From Marinobacter fonticola (lineage in GTDB: Bacteria; Pseudomonadota; Gammaproteobacteria; Pseudomonadales; Oleiphilaceae), in the NCBI RefSeq assembly GCF_008122265.1, contig NZ_CP043042.1:1178001-1242000 (forward strand): a DNA stretch of 64,000 nucleotides, given 5' to 3'. Both the position numbers and the translations under genes were made by a program. Positions 18,594-27,879 of this stretch are shown one piece after another (within the stretch, counting starts at the first letter, position 1; the number at the start of each line of letters is the position of its first letter). The notes below the pieces were generated by a model. That model did no database searches. It saw only the letters and a program-made list of their open reading frames with translations, and was not told the origin of the DNA.

Positions 18594-19631
18594 ATGTCTA
18601 TATGTTCCTACATTCGGGCGCGTGCGTTGATGCGCATGAGTCTGGGCCTGGTTGCTCTTTTGTTGGCGGTTGCTGCCCAAGCAGAGCCCACGTCGAGTAG
18701 TTCCGAGGAGGGGGTCGATGGGTGGCTTGAGCGTCTGGGAACGGCTCTGAATACCACCAGCTACAGGGGGGTCTTCGTCTATAGTCGTGGTGACCAAGTC
18801 AGCTCGATGCGCATTGTCCACCGTTATCGGGATAGCCAAGTGCAGGAGCGGCTGGTGATCCAGGATGGCGGCCAGGGGGAAATTATTCGTCACGGCGGCC
18901 GGGTGTTTTGTGTATTGCCGTCCCACGGCCGTATCCAGCTCGATGCCGTACTGCCCTCGGGCCCCTTCTCCGAAGCCTTTACGCCCAGGTTCGCTCCGTT
19001 CCGTCGCTGGTATGCCGCTAAGATGCTGAAGGATGACCGTGTGGCAGGACATGAAGCGGTTGTCATTGTTCTCAATCCCAAGGATGTTCATCGCTATCAG
19101 TATCGTCTATGGCTGGAAAAAACGTCGGGTTTGCTGGTCAAGAGCCAGGTGCTGACCAACGACGAGGAGGTGCTCGAGCGCTTTCAGTTCACCATGCTAG
19201 AACTCACGGATGAGATCCCCGATAGTGAATTCATCATCCCTGAATCGGGAAAAACGCGCGAAATTACCCTTGAGAAACCCAACAAGCCCAGACCTGAAGT
19301 TCATTCACAGGTAGGCTGGACTCTGGGCTGGCATCCAGAAGGGTTCCAGGCGACACCCTCCTCGCCCAAAGATACGCGTCGTCAGGCTGTGTCGTTTTCC
19401 GATGGTTTGGCCTCGTTCTCGGTTTTTGTTTCGCCGGTAGGGGAGATGGACATGCCCACGGGGGTTTCCCGTATCGGCGCAACCACGATTTTTTTACGTA
19501 AGCTGACAGTCGAGGATCAGCGCCATCTGGTGACGGTGGTGGGTGAGATTCCTCCGCAGACCGCCATGAAGGTTGCGGAGTCGGTCGAAGTCGAGTCTCT
19601 GGCTGGCGACGAATCGGGCGGTGCAATGTGA
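18594..19631 (+). CDS. rseB: Sigma-E regulatory protein RseB (MucB-like)
   Basis: 345 residues. Periplasmic protein that binds RseA and shields it from DegS until it senses mislocalised lipopolysaccharide or lipoprotein. A signal peptide (about 1-30, MSLGLVALLLAVAAQAEP) is followed by a large LolA-like domain (SYRGVFVYSRGDQVSSMRIV, LEKTSGLLVKSQVL) and a small C-terminal domain (VGWTLGWHPEGFQATP). Its TGA is the first base of the 20-bp repeat array that leads into rseC. Confidence 0.94.
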   Translation: MSICSYIRARALMRMSLGLVALLLAVAAQAEPTSSSSEEGVDGWLERLGTALNTTSYRGVFVYSRGDQVSSMRIVHRYRDSQVQERLVIQDGGQGEIIRHGGRVFCVLPSHGRIQLDAVLPSGPFSEAFTPRFAPFRRWYAAKMLKDDRVAGHEAVVIVLNPKDVHRYQYRLWLEKTSGLLVKSQVLTNDEEVLERFQFTMLELTDEIPDSEFIIPESGKTREITLEKPNKPRPEVHSQVGWTLGWHPEGFQATPSSPKDTRRQAVSFSDGLASFSVFVSPVGEMDMPTGVSRIGATTIFLRKLTVEDQRHLVTVVGEIPPQTAMKVAESVEVESLAGDESGGAM

Positions 19632-19710
19632 GGCCCCGGATTGTGATAAAACGGCCTGGAATATGATAGAGAGGCTTGGATCGTGATAGCGAGGCCTGGA
19701 TTGTGATAGA
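19631..19710 (+). repeat. Four 20-bp tandem repeats forming a chain of mini-ORFs before rseC
   Basis: Exactly four imperfect 20-base units lie at 19631-19650, 19651-19670, 19671-19690 and 19691-19710; the last reads GAGGCCTGGATTGTGATAGA. Each unit has a GAGG-like site and, 8 bases later, a start codon: GTG 19643, ATG 19663, GTG 19683, GTG 19703. The first three starts open seven-codon frames (MIKRPGI, MIERLGS, MIARPGL) whose TGA overlaps the next start by four bases (ATGA/GTGA). The fourth start is that of rseC. Confidence 0.9.
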
Positions 19711-20191
19711 AGAGAAGGGCACTGTCGTTGCCGTCAGTGACGACAAGATCTGGGTCCAGACGATTCGCCAGAGTACTTGCGGCTCCTGCAGCGCCCGCAA
19801 AGGCTGTGGTCAGGGTGTTCTGGCGCGAATGAGCGATGGACGCGCCAATCAGGTTCGAGTACACAATACCTGTGGTGCTACGGTGGGTGATCCCGTTGTG
19901 CTGGGTATTGGGGAGTCCCAGTTATTGCGAGCGTCACTGCTGGTCTACGCACTGCCACTGGGGGCGCTGTTAACGGGCTCGTTGACGGGTGCTGGCCTCT
20001 GGCCCGGCCAGGATCTCGCGGCCATCATCGGTGGCGGGCTGGGTTTGGCCGCTGGTTTTCTGGCGCTCAAATTGCTGACCGGGAAAGCCGAAGAGGCCGC
20101 CCGCTTGCAGCCTGCCTTGTTACGGATTGATGTGAACCAAGCGGTTCCGGAGCCACTAGTCGTGCATCAATCGAGTACGTTAAACCCCTGA
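19703..20191 (+). CDS. rseC: SoxR-reducing/sigma-E regulator RseC (MucC-like)
   Basis: 162 residues from GTG 19703 (MIEEKGTVVAVSDDKIWVQT). The N-terminal cytoplasmic cysteine motif C26xxC29x5C35 (STCGSCSARKGCGQG) is characteristic; two transmembrane segments follow (about 75-97 and 105-126). RseC is an inner-membrane protein, linked to the Rsx SoxR-reducing complex and to sigma-E control. A TTG at 19676 is also open in frame, but it lies inside the repeat array and lengthens the protein beyond the family start. Confidence 0.88.
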   Translation: MIEEKGTVVAVSDDKIWVQTIRQSTCGSCSARKGCGQGVLARMSDGRANQVRVHNTCGATVGDPVVLGIGESQLLRASLLVYALPLGALLTGSLTGAGLWPGQDLAAIIGGGLGLAAGFLALKLLTGKAEEAARLQPALLRIDVNQAVPEPLVVHQSSTLNP

Positions 20192-20298
20192 TTTTTAGGT
20201 ATTCGGCTGTAGAGCCACTTAGCATGTCCTTTAATTTGCAGTGTCTGGATGTAAAAACAAAACATACACGGTTTTCTCAACCAACTTCGGAGTGAGGT

Positions 20299-21720
20299 AT
20301 GCCCACAAAGAACCTGAGCGTCTGGTTTGCGCCCATTCTGGCCTTAATGATGGTGCTCTCGGCACGCGCCCAAGCGGCGCTTCCCGACTTCACGGATCTC
20401 GTGGAGGAGAATGCGTCCGCTGTCGTGAATATCAGCACCACACAGGCGCCCCGTGCCCAGCAGGGCAACACGCCCTTTAACCAGGATCAGTTGGATCAGA
20501 TGCCGGATTTCTTCCGCCGTTTTTTTGAAGGGCCCAATTCGCCCTTCGGCGGCGGGCAGCCGGGACAGCAGCAGCCGCTGCATTCGATGGGTTCGGGCTT
20601 TATCGTTTCTAAAGATGGCTATGTCCTTACCAACAACCATGTGGTCGAGGGCGCTGACGAAATCATTGTACGCCTGAACGATCGCCGTGAATTGCCGGCC
20701 CGGGTGATCGGAACCGATCCCCGCTCGGATCTCGCGGTACTTAAGATCAAGGCCGAAGATTTGCCCGTGGTCAAGAGGGGCAAATCCAGCGAACTCGAAC
20801 AGGGTGAGTGGGTGTTTGCCATCGGTTCGCCGTTTGGTTTCGATTATACGGTGACCGCTGGTATCGTCAGCGCTATCGGGCGCTCCCTGCCGTCCGAAAA
20901 CTACGTGCCCTTCATTCAGACCGATGTAGCGATCAACCCGGGCAACTCCGGGGGGCCGCTGTTCAACCTCGACGGCGAAGTGGTGGGCATCAACTCTCAG
21001 ATCTATACCCGTTCAGGCGGTTTCATGGGGGTGTCCTTTGCCATTCCCATGGACGTGGCGATGAACGTGTTCCAGCAGATTCGCGATCAGGGCTTTGTCT
21101 CGCGCGGCTGGCTGGGCGTGCTGATCCAGGAGGTCAGCCGTGATTTGGCCGAATCCTTCGGCCTGAACCGCCCGCGTGGCGCACTGGTTGCCGAGGTGTT
21201 GCCGGACTCGCCTGCCGAAGCAGCCGGTTTACAGCCTGGCGATATCATCCTCGAATACGAGGGTCAGTCTATCAACTTGTCCTCCGACCTGCCGCCGATG
21301 GTGGGGCGCACCAAGATCGACGAAACCGCCGAACTGCTGGTGTTGCGTAATGGCGACGAGCGCGAACTCGACGTGACAATCGGTGAATTGCCGGAAGATC
21401 GTATGGCCCGGGAAGACCGGCCTTCTGAGCCGTCGCCTACCGGCGGCCCGCTGGGTCTGTCCGTGGTCAATTTGACCGGCGAGCAGCGCGAGCAGTTGGG
21501 TATCGACAAGGGTGTGCGGGTCCGCAATGTGGGCCCTGGCCCGGCGCTCGATGCCGGTATCCGGCCTAACGATGTGATCCGCAAACTCAACAATGAAACC
21601 GTGGATTCGGTGGAAGATTTTCAACGTGTCGCTTCGGATTTGCCCAAAGGCAAGGCAGTGCCTGTGCTGGTAATGCGTGAAGGGCAATCCACGTTCCTGG
21701 TCATCAAAACCGAGAAATAG
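20299..21720 (+). CDS. degP: Periplasmic serine protease Do (DegP/MucD)
   Basis: 473 residues. A signal peptide (about 1-27, ending ARAQA) is followed by a trypsin-like domain with catalytic triad H114 (NNHVVEGAD), D144 (PRSDLAVLKI) and S217 (NPGNSGGPLFN), then two PDZ domains (about 260-350 and 380-470, SRGWLGVLIQE and GVRVRNVGPGPALDAG). Chaperone-protease for misfolded periplasmic and outer-membrane proteins. Placed after rseC it corresponds to mucD of pseudomonads. Two terminators follow. Confidence 0.95.
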   Translation: MPTKNLSVWFAPILALMMVLSARAQAALPDFTDLVEENASAVVNISTTQAPRAQQGNTPFNQDQLDQMPDFFRRFFEGPNSPFGGGQPGQQQPLHSMGSGFIVSKDGYVLTNNHVVEGADEIIVRLNDRRELPARVIGTDPRSDLAVLKIKAEDLPVVKRGKSSELEQGEWVFAIGSPFGFDYTVTAGIVSAIGRSLPSENYVPFIQTDVAINPGNSGGPLFNLDGEVVGINSQIYTRSGGFMGVSFAIPMDVAMNVFQQIRDQGFVSRGWLGVLIQEVSRDLAESFGLNRPRGALVAEVLPDSPAEAAGLQPGDIILEYEGQSINLSSDLPPMVGRTKIDETAELLVLRNGDERELDVTIGELPEDRMAREDRPSEPSPTGGPLGLSVVNLTGEQREQLGIDKGVRVRNVGPGPALDAGIRPNDVIRKLNNETVDSVEDFQRVASDLPKGKAVPVLVMREGQSTFLVIKTEK

Positions 21721-21721
21721 G

Positions 21722-21746
21722 CGCCGGGTCCCCCTCCCGGCGTTTT
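21722..21746 (+). terminator. Terminator after degP
   Basis: CGCCGGG (21722-21728) and CCCGGCG (21736-21742) form a 7-bp stem with a 7-base loop, followed by TTTT. Confidence 0.75.
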
Positions 21747-21767
21747 ACATCGTCCCTTCATATCGAG

Positions 21768-21797
21768 CCCGTAGTGGATAGTCCCGCTACGGGTTTT
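21768..21797. terminator. Second hairpin terminator after degP
   Basis: CCCGTAG (21768-21774) pairs with CTACGGG (21787-21793), followed by TTTT. With the hairpin just upstream it gives a double stop between degP and the CHASE-GGDEF gene. Confidence 0.65.
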
Positions 21798-21847
21798 GCT
21801 ATATTCTGCCGCTTGATTATTGAACGATTCGCGGTCTCGAGGGGCGA

Positions 21848-24625
21848 ATGTTCTGTTTTCGGGTCTTGTTTTCGATCGCCCGCTCTATTGATCTTTGGAC
21901 TGCACTGATGGCAAAGGATATGACTCTGGGCCAGGTAGCCCGGCATCGTTCGTCGCGTATCGCGTGGCTGTTGCTTGTGATCTCCCTGGCGCTGACGGTC
22001 GGGGCCTGGCGCTTCTCGATCATGCTTGTGGAAGATCGCACCCAAGCCCGTTTCGAGACCCAGTCTCTGCAACTCAAGACCGCGATTGAGGAACGCTTGC
22101 TGAACTACGAGCAGGTGTTGGCCGGCAGTGCCGGGCTATTTGCCGTGGCGGATCTGGTCGGCCGTGACGATTGGCGCCTCTACGTCAGCAAGCTCGATAT
22201 CAATCGTTACTATCCTGGCATTCAAGGCATCGGTTTCACTGCGCGGGTCGAAGGGCGCGATGTGGTCGACTTCGTCAGGCGCATTCGTGAACAGGGGTTG
22301 CCGGATTACCTGATCAATCCCGCCGGCACTCGTGCCGAATATCATCCTATCGTTTTCCTCGAACCCAGTACCCAGCGCAATCGGCGAGCCTACGGCTACG
22401 ATGCGTTTGGCGATCCGGCACACCGGATTGCCATGGAGCAGGCCCGGGATAGCGGTGAGGCCACCATGACCGGCAAGGTCGTGTTGGTGCAGGAAGAGGT
22501 CGACGACGAACAGGCCGGCTTCCTGATGTATTTTCCGGTTTACGAGGGCGACAAAGTACCGAAGATCCTGGACGAGCGGCGCCTACGCCTACGCGGCTTT
22601 GTTTTTAGCGCCTTCCGTATGAACAATCTGATGGACGGTATCGTGGGGCTGATTTCGCCGTTTTTGGATGTGCGCATCTATGACAGCGATGTGGCTGTCG
22701 AAGACGCACTCATGTATGGCTCGAATCTGGGCTCGCTGGATAATGAGTATACGTTCGAGATGAGTGCCAAGGTCCAGCACGGGGGCCGCACCTGGCTGTT
22801 GCAGACGCGTACCACGCCGGCGTTCGATTACCTGGCCTCCGATCCGCGGCCACTGATCGTGGTTGTGGCGGGCCTGATTATCAGTTTCCTGCTGTTTGCG
22901 TTTTTTCTGGTGATGGTCCGTTCGCGCCTGCTGGCTCAGATTAACGCCGGGCGTTACCGGGCTATTACCGAAGGGGCGAGCAATGTGACGCTGATCCTCG
23001 ATCGCAAAGGGAAGCCCAAGTACGTGAGCCCCTCCTCCGAGAAGATTCTTGGCTTCGACCCTACCAATCTGACCGAGCTTTCCCTGGAGCAGCAGGTGCA
23101 CCCGGATGATTGGCCGACGTTGCAACAGTGTTTCGAGCAGGCGTTGATTGAGCCGGGTAAGGCGCTGCCGGTCGTGCATGCCCGCATTCGCGACGCCGAT
23201 GGAGGATGGCGCGACATGGAGGGCACCTACACGGCAATGATCGACGTGCCCGGTGTTCATGGTGTGGTGCTCAGCCTGCGTGACCTGACAGAACTCAAGG
23301 CCGCGCAGTCCGAATTGCATCGTCTGGCGTTCTACGACCCATTGACCGGGCTGGCCAACAGGCAGCTGTTCCGGGATCGTCTGGAGCATGTGATCCGCCG
23401 CTGCAAGCGCAGTGGTCAACCGGCGGCCCTGATGTTTCTCGATCTGGACGGCTTCAAGCGGATCAACGACACGCTGGGGCATGATGTCGGCGACGAGTTG
23501 TTGAAAAACGTCGCGGGCTGGCTCCAGGATTGCGTCAGGGAAGAGGATTCGGTCGCGCGTTTGGGTGGCGATGAATTTGTGGTCTTGTTATCGGAGGTCG
23601 CCGGTTCCGACGCTGCAGCCAAGGTCGCGGAAAATATCCTGAGTCGGCTGTGTCAGCGCATCCGGCTGGGTGAGCACGAGGTTGGCGTCACTGTTAGTAT
23701 CGGCTTGGCGATGATCCCCGACGATAGTGACGAGCCGACGTCGCTGATGAAATACGCCGATCTGGCGATGTACCGGGCCAAGGAATTGGGCCGTAATAAC
23801 GCTCAGTTCTACACGCCTGCTATGAATATCCAGGCCGCGCGCCGCATGCTGCAACAGGAGGAGTTGAGTAATGCGGTGGAAGCGGATCACTTCATGCTGC
23901 ACTACCAGCCCAAGTTCGATCTCGAGCGTGAGACCGTGCTGGGCGTTGAGGCGTTCCTGCGCTGGCAGCATCCCGAACGTGGCCTGATACCGGCCAGCCA
24001 GTTTATCCACCTGGCAGAAGAGTCAGGTCTGATAGTCCGTCTGGGCGAAATGGCGCTGCGGCAGGCCTGCATCCAGATTCAGGCGCTGGAACGCGCCGGA
24101 TTTGAAGGTTTACGCATGTCGGTGAACCTGTCCTCGCGGCAGATTGCGGACCCCCGTTTCCTGGATATGTTCCGCCAGGTCGTCACCGAGACCGGTGTGG
24201 TACCGGAGCGGCTGGAACTTGAACTGCCACCCGAGCTGCTCAACGAGGATGCAGAATCCGTGCAGCGCCTGCTAGGTTCGCTGCACGATATCGGGGTCTA
24301 TCTGATTCTCGACAATTTCGGGGCTCGCAATTGCTCCCTTGCCGCGATGCAGCGCCTGCCGCTGGACGCGGTCAAGATTGACCACGCGTTTATTCGCGAC
24401 ATTCCCTATAATGCGACGGCTACGGACGTTACCTCCGCGGTTATAGCGCTGGCTCATAAACTGCACCTGACCGTGATTGCCGAGGGCGTGGAAACACGCC
24501 AGCAACTGAACTTTCTGCGCGCCAGTGGCTGTGCGCAGGGCCAAGGTAACCTGTTCAGCTACCCGCTCGACGAGGATGCCTTGATCGGATTTCTAGTGCG
24601 TCAGCAGGAGGATGCGACTCTCTAG
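21848..24625 (+). CDS. CHASE-PAS-GGDEF-EAL membrane protein with degenerate EAL domain
   Basis: 925 residues. Order: TM1 (about 37-58), periplasmic CHASE sensor (about 80-300), TM2 (about 335-358), PAS (about 370-480), GGDEF, EAL. The diguanylate cyclase site is intact (GGDEF 573-577) with an RxxD inhibitory site (REED 564-567), five residues before it. The EAL half is altered: E701 is in EAF, not EAL; the usual E in the LEITE motif is replaced (LELPPE); DDFGTG reads DNFGAR. KID and AEGVET remain. It probably makes c-di-GMP and binds it rather than cleaving it. Start ATG 21848 has GAGGGG close by; ATG 21908 is an alternative. Confidence 0.88.
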   Translation: MFCFRVLFSIARSIDLWTALMAKDMTLGQVARHRSSRIAWLLLVISLALTVGAWRFSIMLVEDRTQARFETQSLQLKTAIEERLLNYEQVLAGSAGLFAVADLVGRDDWRLYVSKLDINRYYPGIQGIGFTARVEGRDVVDFVRRIREQGLPDYLINPAGTRAEYHPIVFLEPSTQRNRRAYGYDAFGDPAHRIAMEQARDSGEATMTGKVVLVQEEVDDEQAGFLMYFPVYEGDKVPKILDERRLRLRGFVFSAFRMNNLMDGIVGLISPFLDVRIYDSDVAVEDALMYGSNLGSLDNEYTFEMSAKVQHGGRTWLLQTRTTPAFDYLASDPRPLIVVVAGLIISFLLFAFFLVMVRSRLLAQINAGRYRAITEGASNVTLILDRKGKPKYVSPSSEKILGFDPTNLTELSLEQQVHPDDWPTLQQCFEQALIEPGKALPVVHARIRDADGGWRDMEGTYTAMIDVPGVHGVVLSLRDLTELKAAQSELHRLAFYDPLTGLANRQLFRDRLEHVIRRCKRSGQPAALMFLDLDGFKRINDTLGHDVGDELLKNVAGWLQDCVREEDSVARLGGDEFVVLLSEVAGSDAAAKVAENILSRLCQRIRLGEHEVGVTVSIGLAMIPDDSDEPTSLMKYADLAMYRAKELGRNNAQFYTPAMNIQAARRMLQQEELSNAVEADHFMLHYQPKFDLERETVLGVEAFLRWQHPERGLIPASQFIHLAEESGLIVRLGEMALRQACIQIQALERAGFEGLRMSVNLSSRQIADPRFLDMFRQVVTETGVVPERLELELPPELLNEDAESVQRLLGSLHDIGVYLILDNFGARNCSLAAMQRLPLDAVKIDHAFIRDIPYNATATDVTSAVIALAHKLHLTVIAEGVETRQQLNFLRASGCAQGQGNLFSYPLDEDALIGFLVRQQEDATL

Positions 24626-24643
24626 TACCCCCGTGCCAAGGTG

Positions 24644-24683
24644 TGGCAATAGTCCGGCTAGGGATCATGGCAATAGTCCGGCT
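24644..24683 (+). repeat. 16-bp direct repeat upstream of lepA
   Basis: TGGCAATAGTCCGGCT occurs at 24644-24659 and again exactly at 24668-24683. Its core ATAGTCCGGCTA recurs in reverse orientation at 29486-29497 between era and recO. Each copy has GG-N10-GC spacing, as in sigma-54 promoters, but a poor -12 element, so that reading is weak. Confidence 0.6.
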
Positions 24684-24768
24684 TAACCGGTAAAATCAGC
24701 CTTCCTTTACCTGCCGCCGGTTCATGCCCGCGCGCCGGACACTTTTCTGACGTGAGACACCCAATTCT

Positions 24769-26568
24769 GTGACTGAACTGAGCCACATCCGTAACTTTTC
24801 CATCATCGCCCACATCGATCACGGAAAATCCACCCTCGCAGATCGTTTCATCCAGGTATGCGGCGGCCTGACCGACCGCGAAATGGCCGAGCAGGTCCTG
24901 GATTCCATGGATCTGGAGCGTGAACGCGGTATCACCATCAAGGCTCAGAGCGTCACCCTGCGCTACAAGGCGAAGGACGGTGTCGAGTACGAACTCAACA
25001 TGATCGATACACCGGGTCACGTGGATTTCTCCTACGAAGTTTCGCGCTCGCTGTTTGCCTGCGAAGGCGCGCTGCTGGTGGTGGACGCCGGCCAGGGGGT
25101 TGAGGCTCAATCCGTTGCTAATTGCTACACAGCGATAGAGCAGGGACTAGAGGTGGTACCGGTCCTGAACAAAATGGACCTGCCCCAGGCCGAGCCCGAG
25201 CGTGTCGCCCAGGAAATCGAAGACATTATCGGTATCGAAGCCTCCAATGCCGTGCGATGCAGTGCCAAGAACGGTTTGGGTGTCGAGGAGGTGCTGGAAG
25301 AGTTGATCCGCCTGGTGCCGCCGCCCGAGGGCGACGTTGACGGTGCGCTGCAGGCGCTGATCATTGACTCCTGGTTCGATAACTATCTGGGTGTCGTGTC
25401 CCTGGTTCGTGTGCGCCAAGGCAGCCTGCGCAAGGGCGACAAGATTCTGATCAAGTCCACTGGCAAGGCTTGGATTGCGGACAAAGTGGGTATTTTCACG
25501 CCGAAGCCGACGGATACCGGTACTTTGGGCACCGGCGAAGTCGGCTTTGTGGTCGCCGGCATCAAGGATATCCATGGCGCGCCGGTGGGCGACACCATTA
25601 CCCACCAGAAGACGCCGGATACCTTACCGGTGCCGGGGTTCAAGAAGGTCAAACCCCAGGTTTACGCGGGGCTCTTCCCCGTTAGCGCGGACGATTACGA
25701 TGATTTCCGCGAAGCCCTGGAGAAGCTGACTCTGAACGACGCCTCGCTGTTTTTCGAGCCGGAAAGTTCCGATGCGCTTGGGTTCGGTTTCCGTTGTGGT
25801 TTTCTGGGCATGCTGCATATGGAAATCATCCAGGAGCGGCTGGAGCGGGAATACGATATCGACCTGATCACCACCGCGCCTACGGTCGTTTACGAGGTGG
25901 TTACCCGGCAGAACGAAACGGTCTACGTGGATAATCCGTCGCGTCTGCCGGATGTGGGCAGCATCGAGGAGATGCGAGAGCCGATCGTCGAAGCCAATAT
26001 TCTGGTGCCCCAGGAACATCTGGGCAATGTGATCGCCCTGTGCGAAGAGAAGCGGGGCGTTCAAAAGAATATGCTGTTCCTGTCGAGCCAGGTGCAGTTG
26101 ACCTATGAGTTGCCGATGGCCGAAGTGGTTCTCGATTTCTTCGATAGAATCAAGTCCGCCAGTCGCGGTTTTGCGTCGCTGGATTATCATTTCAAGCGCT
26201 TTCAGACGGCGGATCTCGTGCGTCTCGACGTACTGATCAATGCCGAGCGGGTGGATGCGCTGGCTCTCATTGTTCATCGCGTTCAGGCGCATTATCGCGG
26301 ACGCGCCGTTATCGAGAAAATGAAGGAGCTGATTCCACGGCAGATGTTCGATATCGCGATCCAGGCCGCGATTGGTAACCATGTGATTGCCCGCCAGACC
26401 GTTAAGGCCTTGCGTAAAAACGTCACGGCAAAATGTTATGGCGGTGACGTGAGCCGGAAGAAGAAGCTGTTGCAGAAACAGAAAGAAGGCAAAAAGCGCA
26501 TGAAGCAGCTTGGCAATGTCGAGGTGCCCCAGGAAGCGTTTCTTGCCGTACTGCGCGTCGACAATTAA
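24769..26568 (+). CDS. lepA: Elongation factor 4 (LepA), GTPase
   Basis: 599 residues (E. coli 599). GTPase motifs: [14 protein letters not shown] (G1), RGITIKAQ (G2), [11 protein letters not shown] (G3), [10 protein letters not shown] (G4), SAKNGLG (G5). The C-terminal EF4-specific domain is present ([19 protein letters not shown]). A back-translocating factor on stalled ribosomes or an initiation aid. The start is GTG 24769. lepB follows after 75 bases, the standard pairing. Confidence 0.97.
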   Translation: MTELSHIRNFSIIAHIDHGKSTLADRFIQVCGGLTDREMAEQVLDSMDLERERGITIKAQSVTLRYKAKDGVEYELNMIDTPGHVDFSYEVSRSLFACEGALLVVDAGQGVEAQSVANCYTAIEQGLEVVPVLNKMDLPQAEPERVAQEIEDIIGIEASNAVRCSAKNGLGVEEVLEELIRLVPPPEGDVDGALQALIIDSWFDNYLGVVSLVRVRQGSLRKGDKILIKSTGKAWIADKVGIFTPKPTDTGTLGTGEVGFVVAGIKDIHGAPVGDTITHQKTPDTLPVPGFKKVKPQVYAGLFPVSADDYDDFREALEKLTLNDASLFFEPESSDALGFGFRCGFLGMLHMEIIQERLEREYDIDLITTAPTVVYEVVTRQNETVYVDNPSRLPDVGSIEEMREPIVEANILVPQEHLGNVIALCEEKRGVQKNMLFLSSQVQLTYELPMAEVVLDFFDRIKSASRGFASLDYHFKRFQTADLVRLDVLINAERVDALALIVHRVQAHYRGRAVIEKMKELIPRQMFDIAIQAAIGNHVIARQTVKALRKNVTAKCYGGDVSRKKKLLQKQKEGKKRMKQLGNVEVPQEAFLAVLRVDN

Positions 26569-26633
26569 GTGCTCCGGCCATTTCGGCGTGGACAGACCAA
26601 CTGAAGCCGCAAATTTCACATTGACGGAGCACT
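26568..26633 (+). promoter_or_regulatory. Inverted repeat that could mask the lepB ribosome-binding site
   Basis: AGTGCTCCG (26568-26576) begins on the last base of the lepA stop codon and pairs exactly with CGGAGCACT (26625-26633). The right arm contains the GGAG that precedes lepB (ATG 26644). Ribosomes ending lepA would cover the left arm, so this could couple lepB to lepA translation. Inferred from sequence only. Confidence 0.5.
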
Positions 26634-26643
26634 AGACCCAAGC

Positions 26644-27447
26644 ATGGACATCGATTTTCCCCTGATCCTCGTCACCCTGACGTTTGCCACTGGTTTGATC
26701 TGGCTGGGTGACAGGCTCTTCCTGCGCGCGCGTCGCGAAGCCCGTTTTTCTGAATCGTCCAGCGCCGCTGCCGGCATGCCGAGCGAAGCCGCTGAAGAGA
26801 AGGACGAACCCAAGGAACCGTACCTGGTCGACCTGAGTCGTTCGTTCTTCCCGGTACTGGCCATCGTATTGGTCCTGCGCTCATTCCTGGTCGAGCCTTT
26901 CCAGATTCCGTCCGGATCCATGCTGCCCACGCTCGAAGTGGGTGATTTCATTCTGGTGAACAAGTTCGCCTATGGTTTGCGTCTGCCTGTTGCAGGAACC
27001 AAAGTCGTCGAGATTGGCGATCCCCAGCGCGGGGACGTTATGGTGTTCAAGTATCCCAAAGATGGCCAGACCAACTATATTAAACGAGTGATCGGCTTGC
27101 CCGGGGATACAGTGACGTATCGCGATCACACCTTGTTCATCAACGGTGAGGAAGTGCCCACTGACTTCGTCGCGACACTGCCGCCGGTCCAGTTGTTCGA
27201 GGAAAACCTCGGCGACGTAACGCACCAGATCCTTAAAAATCTCGGAGGGAGCGCGCCCGGCGGTGAAGGGCAATGGACGATTCCCGAGCATAAGTACTTT
27301 GTTATGGGCGATAACCGGGACAACAGCAACGATAGCCGCTACTGGGGCACGGTGCCGGACGAACTCGTGGTCGGTAAAGCCTTTGCCATTTGGATGCATC
27401 TGGAGGACTGGATACCCAGCTTCGGTCGTGTCGGGCTTATTGAGTAA
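26644..27447 (+). CDS. lepB: Signal peptidase I
   Basis: 267 residues. Cleaves signal peptides from exported proteins on the periplasmic face of the inner membrane. Two N-terminal transmembrane segments (about 5-22 and 66-82) are followed by the catalytic domain: Ser92 (IPSGSMLPTL) and Lys147 (YIKRVIGLPGD), aligning with E. coli S91 and K146, and the conserved MGDNRDNSNDSRYWG. It is shorter than E. coli LepB (324) but of usual pseudomonad size. Followed by the DUF4845 gene, rnc and era. Confidence 0.96.
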   Translation: MDIDFPLILVTLTFATGLIWLGDRLFLRARREARFSESSSAAAGMPSEAAEEKDEPKEPYLVDLSRSFFPVLAIVLVLRSFLVEPFQIPSGSMLPTLEVGDFILVNKFAYGLRLPVAGTKVVEIGDPQRGDVMVFKYPKDGQTNYIKRVIGLPGDTVTYRDHTLFINGEEVPTDFVATLPPVQLFEENLGDVTHQILKNLGGSAPGGEGQWTIPEHKYFVMGDNRDNSNDSRYWGTVPDELVVGKAFAIWMHLEDWIPSFGRVGLIE

Positions 27448-27513
27448 GGACCAGCTTGAAGTGCCTTGCGGGTTGTCCCGCGATATAAAAACGTCAAAGA
27501 AGAGAGCAGTAAA

Positions 27514-27879
27514 ATGAAGAACCAACGTGGCGCTTCCACTCTGGGCATTCTAGTCGCCGTACTGTTTTTCGGCAGTCTGATAACGCTGGCGATCAAGCTG
27601 GGACCCATCTACCTTGATGACATCACGATCCAAGAGGCCATCGAGAGTCTCGAGAAAACCGAGGATCTCGGACAATTGCGTCCGGCTGACGTACGTTCGC
27701 TGATCAGCAAGCGGCTCAGCGTGAACAACGTCGATAACTTCGACGAGAAGCAGATTGAAATCAAGAAGGACGGCGAGACGGTATTGATCAACCTGGAATA
27801 CGAGGTGCGTACCGATCTATTCCAGAACGTGGATGCTGTCGTTCACTTCAGCCACGCCTACGAGATGAGAGGCCAGTGA
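27514..27879 (+). CDS. DUF4845 family membrane protein
   Basis: 121 residues from ATG 27514. One N-terminal transmembrane segment (about 8-29, [17 protein letters not shown]) is followed by a short periplasmic domain ([41 protein letters not shown]). This small family almost always sits between lepB and rnc in gammaproteobacteria; its function is unknown. The N-terminus ([13 protein letters not shown]) looks like a pilin leader but lacks the usual Glu5, so that reading is not supported. It overlaps rnc by four bases (GTGA). Confidence 0.82.
   Translation: MKNQRGASTLGILVAVLFFGSLITLAIKLGPIYLDDITIQEAIESLEKTEDLGQLRPADVRSLISKRLSVNNVDNFDEKQIEIKKDGETVLINLEYEVRTDLFQNVDAVVHFSHAYEMRGQ

Noticed and set aside
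24644..24683. Sigma-54 promoter pair upstream of lepA
   Set aside because: GG-N10-GC spacing matches, but the -12 part (CGGCT) is poor and lepA is not a known sigma-54 target. Kept only as a repeat.
27514..27600. Type IV pilin-like leader on the DUF4845 protein
   Set aside because: It has RG and a hydrophobic segment, but no Glu at +5 and the family is not pilin.
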